Shown piece after piece: positions 23,749 to 35,065 of a DNA stretch of 64,000 nt. The stretch comes from Gelatoporia subvermispora B (lineage: Eukaryota > Basidiomycota > Agaricomycetes > Polyporales > Gelatoporiaceae). Below the pieces are notes generated by a model, which saw nothing but the letters and a program-made list of their open reading frames with translations, was not told where the DNA came from and made no database searches. Location: assembly GCA_000320605.2 (NCBI GenBank), contig KB445795.1, positions 2,262,380 to 2,326,379 on the forward strand, given 5' to 3'. A program made the translations under genes and the position numbers. The first letter of the stretch is position 1. Each line of letters opens with the position of its first letter.

Positions 23749-25374
23749 ATGGGAGGTCTGAAGCTTCCCCCGTCACTCTCGCAACAGCTCGGGAAATACG
23801 GATGCAACGGTCTTTCGAACAGCTCTCGTGGAAAATTGTATTCTTTTGCTTTTGCTCATAGCTTTCGAAGATGTCTGACCCTTCAGGCGAATAATGCTAC
23901 TGTCGGAGGGGAGATCTCGCCAGCGGATGTGACCAGGCTAATGGAGGAGCACGCAAAGCACCCACCGCGTGCACTGACACTAGGCACCCTCCTCACCTAT
24001 GCTCGTCCGCCCACGCCCGACTCTGTGCTCGCCTCAGTCGGATATGTCTTTGCAGAGATTCCAAGACGGCTGGCCCTACGCGCTCGCTCGCTCGAGGCGT
24101 TGCCATTCATCGTGGGTATGAACCCGTTCATCGCACGGACCCTCGAAGCGCACCGAAGGAGCTTCCAGTTTCTCACTTCGCACCCGCCCGTGCGCACGCT
24201 CGAGGACAATGCGGTCTTCTCTACGAAACTTGATTCTGTCGTGCAGAGCCATGCGCATGACATCCCGACGCTCGCGAAGGGGTGAGTGTCGCCGAGTTGC
24301 CATCATATGCGTTCCAGCGTGCAATACACTGACCCCAGCTAGGTTCCAAGAATGCGCACGGTACATGACTCCGGAGCAGATCAGTAGCTTCCTGGACGGC
24401 GCAATACATAATCGCATTGCGGTGCGCCTTATCGCAGAGCAGCATATCGCCCTCACGCGCGCACTATCAGAGCGGAAACTCAGGGATGACCATCTAGGCA
24501 TCGTCCATATGTCGTGCTCGCCACGGGAAATGATAGATATATGTGGCTCCTTCGTCGGCGAGCTCTGCGAGGCGACGCTCGGGGCTAGTCCACGGATTGA
24601 AATCGACGGCGAGGTGGACGCAACATTTGCGTAAGGCTCTTGCCAAAACCTTGTCGTCACAACGTCCTCACGAAGCCCTGCAGGTATATTCCAGTACATC
24701 TGGAGTACATTCTCACCGAGATCCTCAAGAACGCGTTCCGCGCAACAGTTGAGAGGCACCACAAGCTCTATGCCTCCTCCGCCTCTGCGCCGCCTATTCC
24801 TCCCGTAATGATCACCATCTCATCTCCTCCACCCGCAAGGAAGCCCGCCTTCCTCTCCATGCGGATACGCGACCAAGGTGGCGGCGTCTCCCCGGCCAAC
24901 ATGCTGCGCATCTTCTCATACTCGTTCACTACCGCGGGCCGGGGCGCTGCGCAAGAGCACGGTTGGGACGAAGAGCTCGGCGGCGGGCCATACGCGGCAC
25001 AACACGTCGGGGGCAGTGCGGCCATCGACGGCTCTACCGCCGGCCTCGGCGGGCAGAGCCTATTCGCCGAGATGGCTGGCCGCGGTGTCCAAATGGGCAT
25101 GGGGACGATCGCGGGCCTAGGGTACGGACTGCCGATGAGCCGTTTGTATGCACGGTCAGTAAAATGAGCGTCTGCTATCCGCATGCTTGCCTCATGATCC
25201 CCTACAGGTATTTCGGAGGCTCACTAGAGTTTCTTTCGTTGGATGGATGGGGTAAGTATTCGCGTTTGTGCCCCGTCTGTGCTCTGTCTGTGCACGCTGA
25301 CTCGACGGTTATTAGGCAGCGATGTCTTCCTGAAGTTACGATGCCTGAACGACGCCGGAGATGTCGAAATCTGA
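23749..25374 (+). CDS. Mitochondrial BCKDH/PDH-type protein kinase
   Basis: GHKL-fold serine kinase that phosphorylates and inactivates a mitochondrial 2-oxo acid dehydrogenase E1 subunit. The N-terminal half is closest to branched-chain ketoacid dehydrogenase kinase (LPFIVGMNPFIARTLEAHRR... compares with BCKDK). Five exons keep frame: 23749-24281, 24343-24630, 24684-25154, 25208-25251 and 25316-25374, about 464 aa. Helical domain: ALTLGTLLTYARPP to TPEQISSFLDGAIHNRIAVR. ATP site: N-box ILTEILKNAFRAT, G1 box DQGGGVSP, YSFTTAGR, G2 box GLGYGLPMSRLYAR, then YFGGSLEFLSLDGWGSDVFLKL. The ATP lid between YSFTTA and G2 has a Gly/Ala-rich insertion of about 50 residues. The start is uncertain: the ATG at 23749 gives a Ser/Arg-rich leader (FAHSFRRCLTLQA), but an upstream exon in 23477-23748 cannot be excluded. 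Confidence 0.85.
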
Positions 25375-25795
25375 GCATGCGACTTCCGTTACCGTTGTGA
25401 CATTATTGGCAATTGCTAGATTGGGCCATGCCCGCCCACTTCATTATCACGGATCGCACCAGCACGACTCGTGATGATGTGATTAAATTGCAGAAAATGT
25501 GATGATGCGACCAAAACAATGATGAGTAGCAAACCACTAGTGAATAGTAACAGGGGCAGTCGTGGGTGCCAGGGACTAGAGCAAGTCAGAGCGACGGGAA
25601 TAGAATACAGCTAACAACCGAAGGGTATGTAGAAGTAGTGGAAACCAGCCTTGATATTCGTCAGCATGTTGTAAGTAGTCAGATGCGGGCTCTAATTAAG
25701 AGGCAAGTCCGTTGTGCCAAGCCAAAGCAATCGTCTCGTTCATTTTGCGGTGGTCTGAAACAAATATCAGCAGATTATCTCAGCGCCGTGTTTTA
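25375..25795. other. Convergent 3' spacer
   Basis: About 420 bp between the converging ends of the mitochondrial kinase and the DYRK kinase. No coding signal; presumed 3' UTRs and termination regions of both. Confidence 0.5.
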
Positions 25796-28700
25796 TCATA
25801 TGCGTACAATCGTGCGGCTTGAATGATACGATGACATAGATTGCGGTTGCGATGATCGGTATGACCTCGAGGACGAACCCAAAGTCGAGTGCATCGAGGT
25901 TGAACCGCTCGGGGTACTGGGCATAGTGGCCGTACGAGTAGCGCGAGCAGTGAGCGGAGTCGGCGCGCTGATCTGCGACTTCTTCGGGGTCTCTGTCACC
26001 TGTTTGCTGCTGCGGTTGCTCGTAAAGCTCTGGGTTGTCGAGGTCAAAAGCGCCTTTGCAGTACCAGGGCTAGGGCTAGTGATCTTTGCGCGGCGCCCAG
26101 CGGTAATGAAGGGATGTCGTAACGCCGCTGAAGGCTTGATGCGCCGCTCAGGATCCCAGACGAGGCACTTCCCAATGAAGTCGACGAAAAGCTCGTCATC
26201 ACACCGTAACACCTGAGCAAGAGACTTCGAGCCTGGACGTCTCCTCCTTCCTTTCGAGTTTACCACCGGCCTCGGTGCCCCTGTGGTATCTTTGCGCGAG
26301 GTCAGTGGATTGGTGCACATAGACTTTGCACGACTCACCAAAGAAGAGCCGCTTTCTAGAGCTGCGGTTGATGAAATCTCTGTCAGGGACGCCGAGAACT
26401 TCCATGATACACGACAGCTGCTCTTGCTCATTTTCGCCAGGGAAGATGGGGAAACCAGTATACAGCTCGGCCATGATGCAGCCCAAGCTCCACATATCAA
26501 TTGCCATGTGGTAATTCATGCCAAGGATGACTTCTGGGGACCGATAGAAGCGGCTCTGAATGTATGTATAGACTACGATACGTCAGAAAGACTGCCTCGT
26601 GAAAGCATATCACGAGAAACTCACTCTTCTCATTCTCAAAGCAACTACTTCCGAAGTCAATGACCTTGATAGCACTCTTGGCTGGGTGTCGTAGTAGAAC
26701 ATTCTGCGATCGCACGTTAGGACGCGCAAGAAAGGAAGACAATGATCTATGATACCTCGGGTTTCAGGTCGCAGTGTACGATCCGGTGGTGACGCATTAG
26801 AGAGAGCGATTGCAACATCTGGCTTGTAAATCGCCGGATGAGGCCGGTAGTGAATCCGATAAAGCCGTTAGCCTTGATGAGCTCATACAGGTTGATGCTT
26901 AGAAGTTCCATGGCAATACAAAGGTGATTGCGGAAGTAGAAATTCTCCGTCATCTTGATGACATGATGTTTCTCGTCCTCATCCTGGATGGAGCTTGGTT
27001 TAGAGAAATATCGAGCCCAATCCAATAGGACCTACCCATTTGCGTAAACTGTCGAGGATCTTGATCTCAACCAAAGCTTGATGATGGAAGCGCTTCTTGT
27101 TACGGATTATCTTGATCGCAACGGATTCGCCCGTGCAATGGTCACGACAATGCAAGACTTGTCCGAAAGAACCTTTGCCCAATGTGTCGATGATTTCATA
27201 TCGGTAAGCCAGGTGATCGTGATTGACAACAAGATAATCGCCACGTTCATCGTCGTAACCGTGGTTGTTTGTAGAGTTGTCGCATGTCGCGGGTTTCTTG
27301 TCACTGCGTGCGCCATAGTAGTATACTGATGGATAGTCCAAAATTTCCTTGCGTTCATAGTCCGAGAGATGTTGCACCTGACTGCTTTTGAGGATGGCTG
27401 AACAAAATCATGAGGTCCTGTGCACAGTATGAATACGCAGTAATACAACTTACCTGCGGGCGACGACGCAGGGGCCGGCGGTAGAGGCTCTGGGAAGCGG
27501 AGCATGTCATCGAGCTCCTCTTGGGTTACGCCGTTCGCCAGCTTCTTCGCATGTTGCCTTTTAATATACTGAAGCATCTCCTCATCTCCAAGCAATTCTT
27601 CCTCGTCGATAGAGCTAGGTGCAGGCGATGGTGTTGACAAAGACTGTCGACTGATGGATGGCGAGGCCATAGCTTGCTGGATGCTCTGCTGGCTTGACGA
27701 TGAGTTGGATGACTTCGCTGTAGGAAGGGACATTTTCGGACTAAGCAACTTGAGACCCTTAGACGGCGACAATGCAGAGAACCGATGGTGCGACTGCGGC
27801 TGCGGCTGTGCTTGGGCTTCATTCTGGGCGACAGAGGAGAAAGAGGCCACTGAGCTAGTCGACGCCTTGCGAAGACCTGCGAAAGACATCGATTCGCGGT
27901 TCTTGCGAGGCGCGGTACCATTGACGGTGGACGACGGAGCCGGAGCCTGACGAGGGACACGCGACGTGGTTGACGGAGATGCCCGGACTGAATGACGCTG
28001 GACTGATGGAGTTGCCTTCATCCCAGATGTCTTCTCAGACTCGAGGACTCCGAACTCGTTGAGCGATTCATTGCCTGCCACAGGAGAGGTACCTCGGGAC
28101 GGTGTCAAGGCGGACGCAGTGACTGGCGTCCCTAGAATCAGGCTCGCTCGCCGACCTGCACCATTACTACGTAGGGTGGGTGAGTTCGCAGCCGACGATC
28201 GACTTGAGATCCGCGGGATCTTCGTCGGTGTCTCTTTGGAGAGACTGGAAGACACGTTGAGCGACGAGAGAGGAGGACCGTTCGTGGCCTCTCTGGTGGC
28301 CTGCGAGTTCACACTGCCCACCGATGGCGAGCCAGCGATGGTGGGAAGCTGATTACGCGTGCGCAAAGAGGTATCTGACTGCTTCTGCATGGAACTGACA
28401 GTTTGTGACGTAAGTCTGGAAGATGTGGCTCTTGACGAGCTCGGCGCATTTGACGATGAACTAGACGAAGAAGAACCAGATTTCAGGTTCGCAACTCGCG
28501 CTGCAGTAGCAGGAGGCAGAGCTGACATCTGCAACGGCGGCATCGGTGCAGGCTCCACAGGTTTCTTTGGCTGGACAGATGAGAGTGTCTAAGAAAGAGA
28601 TAAGTATCGTAACGTGGGAAGCGCCGATCGAAACGAACCTTGCCCCTCTTTCTTCCCATCAGGACCGAAATGCGACTTTCACTACGATCTTTGTCGTCTT

Positions 28701-31700
28701 TCTTATGTTTCTCCTTATCCGTGTCTCTACCAGAGAGCGCTTCCTTCCCACTCTTCGCATCGCTCTTATCCTTGTCTGAGTGCAAGCTCCGCCTTGAAGA
28801 AGATCCTTTCAGAAGTGATGGCAAGCCGAGGCTAAGAACAGAGGATTTCTTATGTGCCGATCCAGGCGGGGCAGGTACAGCAAAAACGGGCTCCTTTGTC
28901 GGAGAGTGTGCTGACGGAGGGCGAAGGTGAGTAGAGGTTGATGCGGCAGAGCCAACTGTGTAAGTCGGAGAGGTAGACGGCTGGCCGCTCGCGGGAGGGA
29001 ATTGCATCGAATGAGACGATGACCTACGGAAGAATGGAATAGACGATGGCGTGAGCCGCTTGCTTGAAGCTCCGCGTCTGACTGAGGGCGCTGGACTGAG
29101 CGGTGCTTGCTGCGCTGTGGACGGTACATTAGTGCTGGCGCTGGAAGCGGTGCCCGACCTGCTCGGTGTGAGGCGTTCCGGTGTGCGAGAAATAGGTGGT
29201 TGCAGGGTATCGCCCATGGATGAAATATCCCGCGCAGACCCTACCGACGACAAAGAAGCAAGAGACGTAGCGGACGCCATAGCATCACGATTCACTGAAG
29301 CCCACTCCTCCCCTGAAGTCGCTGAGGTCTTGGACGCAGGAGAGATCGGATGTTCTCGTGAAATCGACTTCCGAATCTGTTGACCAAACGAGAGTGCTCG
29401 AGGGCTCACTGGCATGCCGGGAGACTTGGGGGCTGCAGCATCTCGCATGGACGAAGTCGACGGAGTGCTTGTCAGCCGCTTGCCCAGGGCACTAGAGAAG
29501 CTCCATTTCTTCGACGGCGTCTTGTGCTCAGTGGGTGTTGAGGTCTTCTGAACTTGCAGTGAGGTGTGCTTAGAAGGTGTAGTAGGAAAGTGAGGGACGT
29601 CGAGTAACCCTTGATGAGCCGGCTCGTGTGCAGTTGCACGTCTGACTGTCTCTACACTCTCCGTAGAGTCAGGGACAGGGGAGGTGACGGTGGGCGCAGC
29701 CTGATGATGGACTTTAAAGCTCGAGAGATCCTTCGGTAACGGGGGCACAGGGGGGACGCGGCTTTCTTCGAGGGCATCAGAGGTAATCGCAAGCGCAGCA
29801 GCACGGTCCCGTGCAGAAGCTGCGTCAGTCGAGTGCAGACTCGAGATATCGCTACCTGCACTGTTCCTCCTGGTCTTGTTTGCGGATTGCCTGCCAGACG
29901 CAGCAGAGACGGAGGTGACACTTGTGCCAATCGACAACGTGGCCGAATCGCGCGAGCTGGTCGTGGGCGTGCTCGTGTACGTACCAGACGAGGCTGAGCC
30001 GCGCTTTAGCGTGAAGCTCGAGCGTGCACCGGGAGTGCCTGTCTTCTTCGCCGACTTCTCCGGCACGGGAGAGCTGGTGTGTCGCTCGTCTCCACTCACG
30101 ATCACAACACCGCCCGTCTCTGCATCCACCGACGGGTCACCAAGTCCCAAGCCAAGACCAGACGACTTGCGTTGCAAGGATGACGACTCTCTCGCCTTCT
30201 CCTTGTCCTTCGAAGTAGCTATGGCATGGGTGCTAGCACGCTTGCTGGAGCGTCCACCTTCAATACCTTCCCACTGTCCAGTCGTCTTCGCCGGTGTGCC
30301 CGGTCGACTCGTACTACCCACCCTGCTGTGTCCGCCAATGCTCGACCTAGCGCGGGCAGCCCTGCCGGTCAGTCCGTCCAACTTCCTGAGCGCCTCTGCA
30401 GTGGCCTGATCATCGAGATCTGACCACCCTTCCTGTGTTCCACGGAGGAGAGAATGAGCGACATTCGACGCAAGGTGCAATGGCGCTTCCTTGGGAGTGT
30501 TATGCAACGGCGAGGCGCCTGCGCTCCCGGGAGCTCCATTCCGAAGGAATTGCTGGATTGAGGAAGAAGACGGGGAAGGCGGTAGATGGGAGAAGTCGGA
30601 AGGATGAGCCCGTCGCGGATGGTGATTTTCCCCATGGCTCGACGATGAAGAGCTCGCAGAGGTGTGTCGTGCATGCTTTACGCTGACGGAAAGGGTGTCC
30701 CTGCGGCGTTCCTTGGTCTTCTCTCTGGTTGAAAGAGAGACGGGACTGCCTAAACCAAGACTCCTGTGCCTACGCACAGAGGTCTTGTCTTTCTCCTTCA
30801 TGGAGCTAGATATCGTGCTGGAGGCATGCTTGGCAACCGGCACCCCAGTGTCGTCCATCTCGAACTCTTCAGATGTCCGCTTCTTCGCGCGATGAGCTGG
30901 CGCAATGAAAGCACTGGGCGGCGCTGGCGCTGCGCTAACCTCGGGTTCACTAGCAGTATCCGGGCCCTTTTCATATATGGCAGTCCCAAGGGCCGCTCGG
31001 GTCGTCTCCGGGTCTGCTGGCTCACCAGCGTGCGCCTTCCTGATGGTGTCGAAAGGCACCGGGTGGCGTGGATAGAGGATCTCTTCTCCCCCACTCTCGT
31101 CTGCCACTGACCGCCGAGTACGTAATGCGCGCGCCGTCGGCTTTACCTCCATCAACTGCATCGTATGCCGCCAGTGAGCCTTAACGTATGCGAGGGGACA
31201 TATTTTGAGCGTTCCTCACCTGATCTTTCTCATCCTGCTCGCCATCGACAGCTTCGATCGTCCATGGACTGTCCGGCATGTCCTTGTCATCTTCCTCGCC
31301 GATAGTCACCACTGCAAAGTCCTCCTCGTCCTCGTCCTCATCCTCATCCTCATCCTCTACTCGTTCCTGTGGCTCTGTCTCATCATGACGGTCACCCCGC
31401 GCCCAGCGAGGAGTAGCGAGCTCGCCCACGCCGACCAACCCTCGCCTGTCGATCGTCGCTGGATCCCTTCCCGGGGTGACTGGCTCGCGTATGTGGTGCA
31501 ATTCTGGCGTTTTTGGTATACTAGGTGCCTTTGGGAGAGGAGGGGCCGGGGAAACTGAGGGGCTGTGGACGCTGAAGTAATATGGATCCAGGGAAGAGGT
31601 CGCGGAAGTAGATCGTGGGATGTCTAGTTCTGTCTCTATGTTCCGATCTTCCACCTTTTCGACTTGTAGAAGGGGCTGGGATAGCGAGTTGCAGGAATTG

Positions 31701-31951
31701 TCATAGGGAAGGGATAGTTGGATACCAAGGCGTACCTGTCGTGAATCTGGTGCCACATCGGATTCGCTCCGAGAGTCAACATCGGATCGGGGTTTCGCGT
31801 CGTCCAGGTCAAGCTTTGTCGGCCTATCCCTCCTTTTCGTGCGATCCTTATCAAGTACCACTTGAGCGATACGGGGAGAGGGAGGGGGAGACATGTGAGA
31901 AAGAGGTAACGAGCGAACGGAAGAAAGGAAAGACGACGAAGACTGAAGCAA
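25796..31951 (-). CDS. DYRK-family dual-specificity protein kinase (DYRK2/Pom1-like) with very long disordered N-terminus
   Basis: About 1,923 aa in eight exons: 31220-31951, 28639-31155, 27454-28588, 27036-27397, 26756-26983, 26625-26703, 26339-26572 and 25796-26280. The first ~1,420 residues are low-complexity Ser/Pro/Thr/Arg-rich sequence with an acidic run (EDEDEDEDE, residues ~208-220). The DYRK homology box [20 protein letters not shown] comes next, then the kinase: [26 protein letters not shown] (Lys), [32 protein letters not shown], and the activation loop [18 protein letters not shown], whose second Tyr is the autophosphorylated residue of the family. Then [20 protein letters not shown] Ser-rich tail follows [18 protein letters not shown]. 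The DH box places it with DYRK2/Pom1-type kinases, which control cell polarity and growth in fungi; that role is inferred. Divergent from the Zn2Cys6 gene. Confidence 0.9.
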
Positions 31952-33850
31952 GGCAACCGAGATGAAGGAATCGTTACAGTAATCAAAGGCCGTTGGAGGC
32001 CAGAGTGCGTTATAAGAGTCGACTAGCCGTCGAGTTCAACGATAAACGGCCTCGCCAATGGACTGGACATTCCACTGATCCAGTTGCGTCCTCTTTCTCA
32101 GCGTCACAGAACCCACCTCGTGTCGTTTGGCTCTATTTGGTTCATGTGGCGGCTACCACTTCGCCATTGTGCTCGACGCGTGGCTTTGGCTACAACCTTT
32201 GGCAGACCAAACGCAATCTCGAATTCAAGAGGCAGTGGGCTTGAAACTAAGGAGAAGTGTATCGTACACGATGTCCTTCTTTTCTCCTTTGAACCTAAAT
32301 TCAAATACTCGTATTGCTTGGAATCGATGTTCGAATAGGCGCTACATCGATTCAACCGGTCTAAGTTCAAGTTCCATGTGCCCTGGTGAAGGTGAAGTGA
32401 AGAGTCACTCGAGCCCGCCAGAATGCCACCCTTGCTACTGACATAAATCTAACGGGACGTGTCCGGGTACAGGCACTCAACCGCCGAGGTTATCTAGCTG
32501 CTACAACAATTTCGATGCAATCAGCCCACCCGCTGATCCTAGATCAAACTAAGACCAGGGAGATGGATGCCCTGAACCTTCGTCCAAACCAAATCTAGTT
32601 CGAAAGTGGTATTGAGACCCTCTGGTACGAAACTTTCGTTCGACAAGGTTAACTTTGGAACTCTACCTATAACAGCATGGTCGATCTGCCAGCACCTGCT
32701 GAAAGTTCCCGCCCACGGAACGACGATCTCACGGTTGTGGCTACTTTCTCCTTCTCCAGGGGGGTTGTCTGTGCCATCCCAGGCATGTCGCAGCCGAGCA
32801 CTTGCTACGATGGTAAGGAATCGACTCAGCTGCTGCGGGCCGTATGTCACTGAGCAAGGGGACAGCCTCATAGGATCGATCACCGCTGAAGTAGTTTTTT
32901 GCAAAGGCAGAGAGAGCGCCATGTCCTGCCGAATGATATAATGTCCGCACCTCTCGTAAAACCTTCGGCGTGTCGGCGTGGCTTCATTGAACTCTGTGAA
33001 GTCCGGGCGAGGCGACGGGCCAGTCACCTGGCGTGATACTGTGCATTCCACGCTGCGCGAAGGACGGCGTAACTTCGCGGAGCATAATTTAACGTCCTCG
33101 GCCGGCATTGTCCAGTCTGTCGAAGTGACGAAAATCAGGGCTTCCCTGACTCGCAAGAAATACAGTTACTGCTTAGCGATTGGGTATCGCAAGACAGCAA
33201 CAACGATGTTCTGTGTGCCCGGACACTGGCCAACATGCCGAGCTGTCTAGGTACGGCAGCAGGGGCATGGAGACAGCCTGTCGTAAGCACATTGCTTCGC
33301 GCACGCCCAACGCACATCAAAGCATGACATTGCCCTTATCTAGGGCCGCGTCCGACTGCAGCGAGGGAGTCATGCCGGGGACTACGGGGCATGCGGAAAG
33401 CAGGGAGAGGTGCCGATGGGCGGAGGGACATAAGACTAGGATGGCTGTGCGTGCCGGATTGGTAGGAAATACTACTGGGAAGTATGGGATTCGGGGCGAA
33501 AAATATTGGCAATGATAGGCGACAAAATCGAACGGGGCGGCAATTGTACGGACTGTCTGAGATCGCGGACTGTGCGGAGTTTGTAAGAGGGATTGAGTAT
33601 GTCATACGAAAATACCAACGTGTGAAGATGCGAGGAATTCGAGTGCTATTCGGCATGTGACGGAAGAGTAATACAAGCTCTGGGAGTCTTTTAAGAGAGC
33701 AGGGGACCCGCGGGGTTGCTGTCTCTGTCGCGGCGTTCCCCCTCGCGTTCACGCTCCCCGCCTGTACCTCCGCTTTGATTCGGAGTCTGCCCCGCACGCG
33801 TGCTCAGCGATCTCGGCACCCCGCCCATTGTGTGTTTCCTCCTCGCCGTC
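31952..33850. other. Long intergenic region upstream of the DYRK kinase
   Basis: About 1.9 kb. A 205-codon minus-strand frame (32539-33156) has no start in good context and no recognisable motif, so it is not called. The rest looks like divergent promoter sequence. Confidence 0.5.
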
Positions 33851-34018
33851 ATGTCCCCCGCTGACCAGGCTCGCTGTCTATCATGCAGTTATCGCTCGCT
33901 GCTCAACTCAGCGGCGCAGGCACACAAGCGCCTCGACCTGTCAGACCCGTAAGGCTCCCGAACACGTGTGCGCTCTACTAACCGCTCACGCCCCATTTAG
34001 TCCCTTCCCCGCGTTCTA
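33851..34018 (+). promoter_or_regulatory. Spliced upstream ORF in the leader of the Zn2Cys6 gene
   Basis: An ATG at 33851 opens a short frame (MSPADQARCLSCSYRSLLN...). It runs into a textbook intron 33949-34000 (donor GTAAGG, branch-like CTACTAAC, acceptor TTTAG). After splicing it ends PPFPAF-stop at 34016-34018, about 66 bp before the main ATG at 34085. It should limit or condition translation of the regulator; this is inference from position. Confidence 0.5.
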
Positions 34019-34084
34019 GCCACACTCTCCCAACGTTCCCCTTGTCGTTCTCCCAGCAGCGCTCCTTGACCTCCGCCCACTACC

Positions 34085-35065
34085 ATGGGAGACCCTGCCC
34101 CCGCCCCCGATAACAATGAACATCAGGGCCCCCCGTCCCCAGCTGCCTCGGCTCAGCCGTCCATGACCGTCCACCCGATCACTATATCGGGTGTGCCCAT
34201 GCACATGTACCCTTGTTCGCGTGGTCCCACCAGCACTCCGCCGACGCGTACCAAGCGCCGCCAGGTCAAGAACGCGTGTACCAATTGCCAGAAGGCGTGC
34301 AAGAAGTGCGACGATGCCCGCCCGTGCCTCCGCTGCGTAACGTACGGCCTCCAGGATGAGTGCGTCGACTCGCAGCGCAAGGAACGCCAAAAGGGCATTA
34401 AGCGCGGACCTTACAAGAAGCGGGATGGAAGGCGTGAGGATTTCTACATTCGCGCTCGGACGATATATTAATTATTTCTCTTGCTGGACACAGTACCCGC
34501 TTCAGGTAACGCGGAACATCAGCTCGAGGTGACCATGGATGGGGGTATGGTTATTCCCTCTGTCGTCGCGGGCGTCTCCCAGCCTATTCCATACGTTGGG
34601 CCGGTCGGATACCCGCCGACTGTCTATAGTCAATATCCCGTGGCGTCCACCGGGAAGCCAGGCGAAGCCCCGGTTTTCTACCCCCAGGCCTTCTATTTCC
34701 CATTCCCCGTCCCTGCTCCGCACCCGCCGCATGGTCTCAACCAGGAGGCCGATGCAAACGGGTACCCACCGGCCGCCCATCAGTACTATCCTGCCACATT
34801 CCTGACCCCGTACCCACCGCAGGCCTACCCGCAATACATCATGCCGTCGCCCCAGGTTCGCCCGGACACTCAGCCTCCCATGCAACCTTCTCCGCACCAT
34901 GTTGCGGCGCATCGCTACGCGCCGTACCCGCAGATGTATACTAGGCACACTGCAGCACCTGCGGCCGATGCCGTGCCCAGTCATATGACGGACAACAGAC
35001 GTGATGCTCGCATGGAGCATGGCAGGGCTCAGCCTGGAGAAGGAATGCTCGGCGCTGCCAGGTGA
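34085..35065 (+). CDS. Zn(2)Cys(6) binuclear-cluster transcription factor
   Basis: Nuclear DNA-binding regulator, 306 aa in two exons (34085-34433, 34494-35065). The zinc cluster lies at about residues 58-95: KRRQVKNACTNCQKACKKCD, then C-x2-C and a later Cys (RPCLRCVTYGLQDECVD), followed by the basic linker RKERQKGIKRGPYKKRDGR. In contrast to Gal4-type factors, the sequence ACTNCQKACKKCDDARPCLRC is the form seen in a conserved basidiomycete group as I recall it. The C-terminal ~200 residues are Pro/Tyr/Gln-rich (YPPTVYSQYPV, YPPQAYPQYIMP) and probably act in activation. There is no fungal-specific middle-homology domain. The leader carries a spliced upstream ORF. Confidence 0.88.

Noticed and set aside
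32539..33156. 205-codon minus-strand frame
   Set aside because: No recognisable motif, start or splice pattern; it sits in a probable promoter region.
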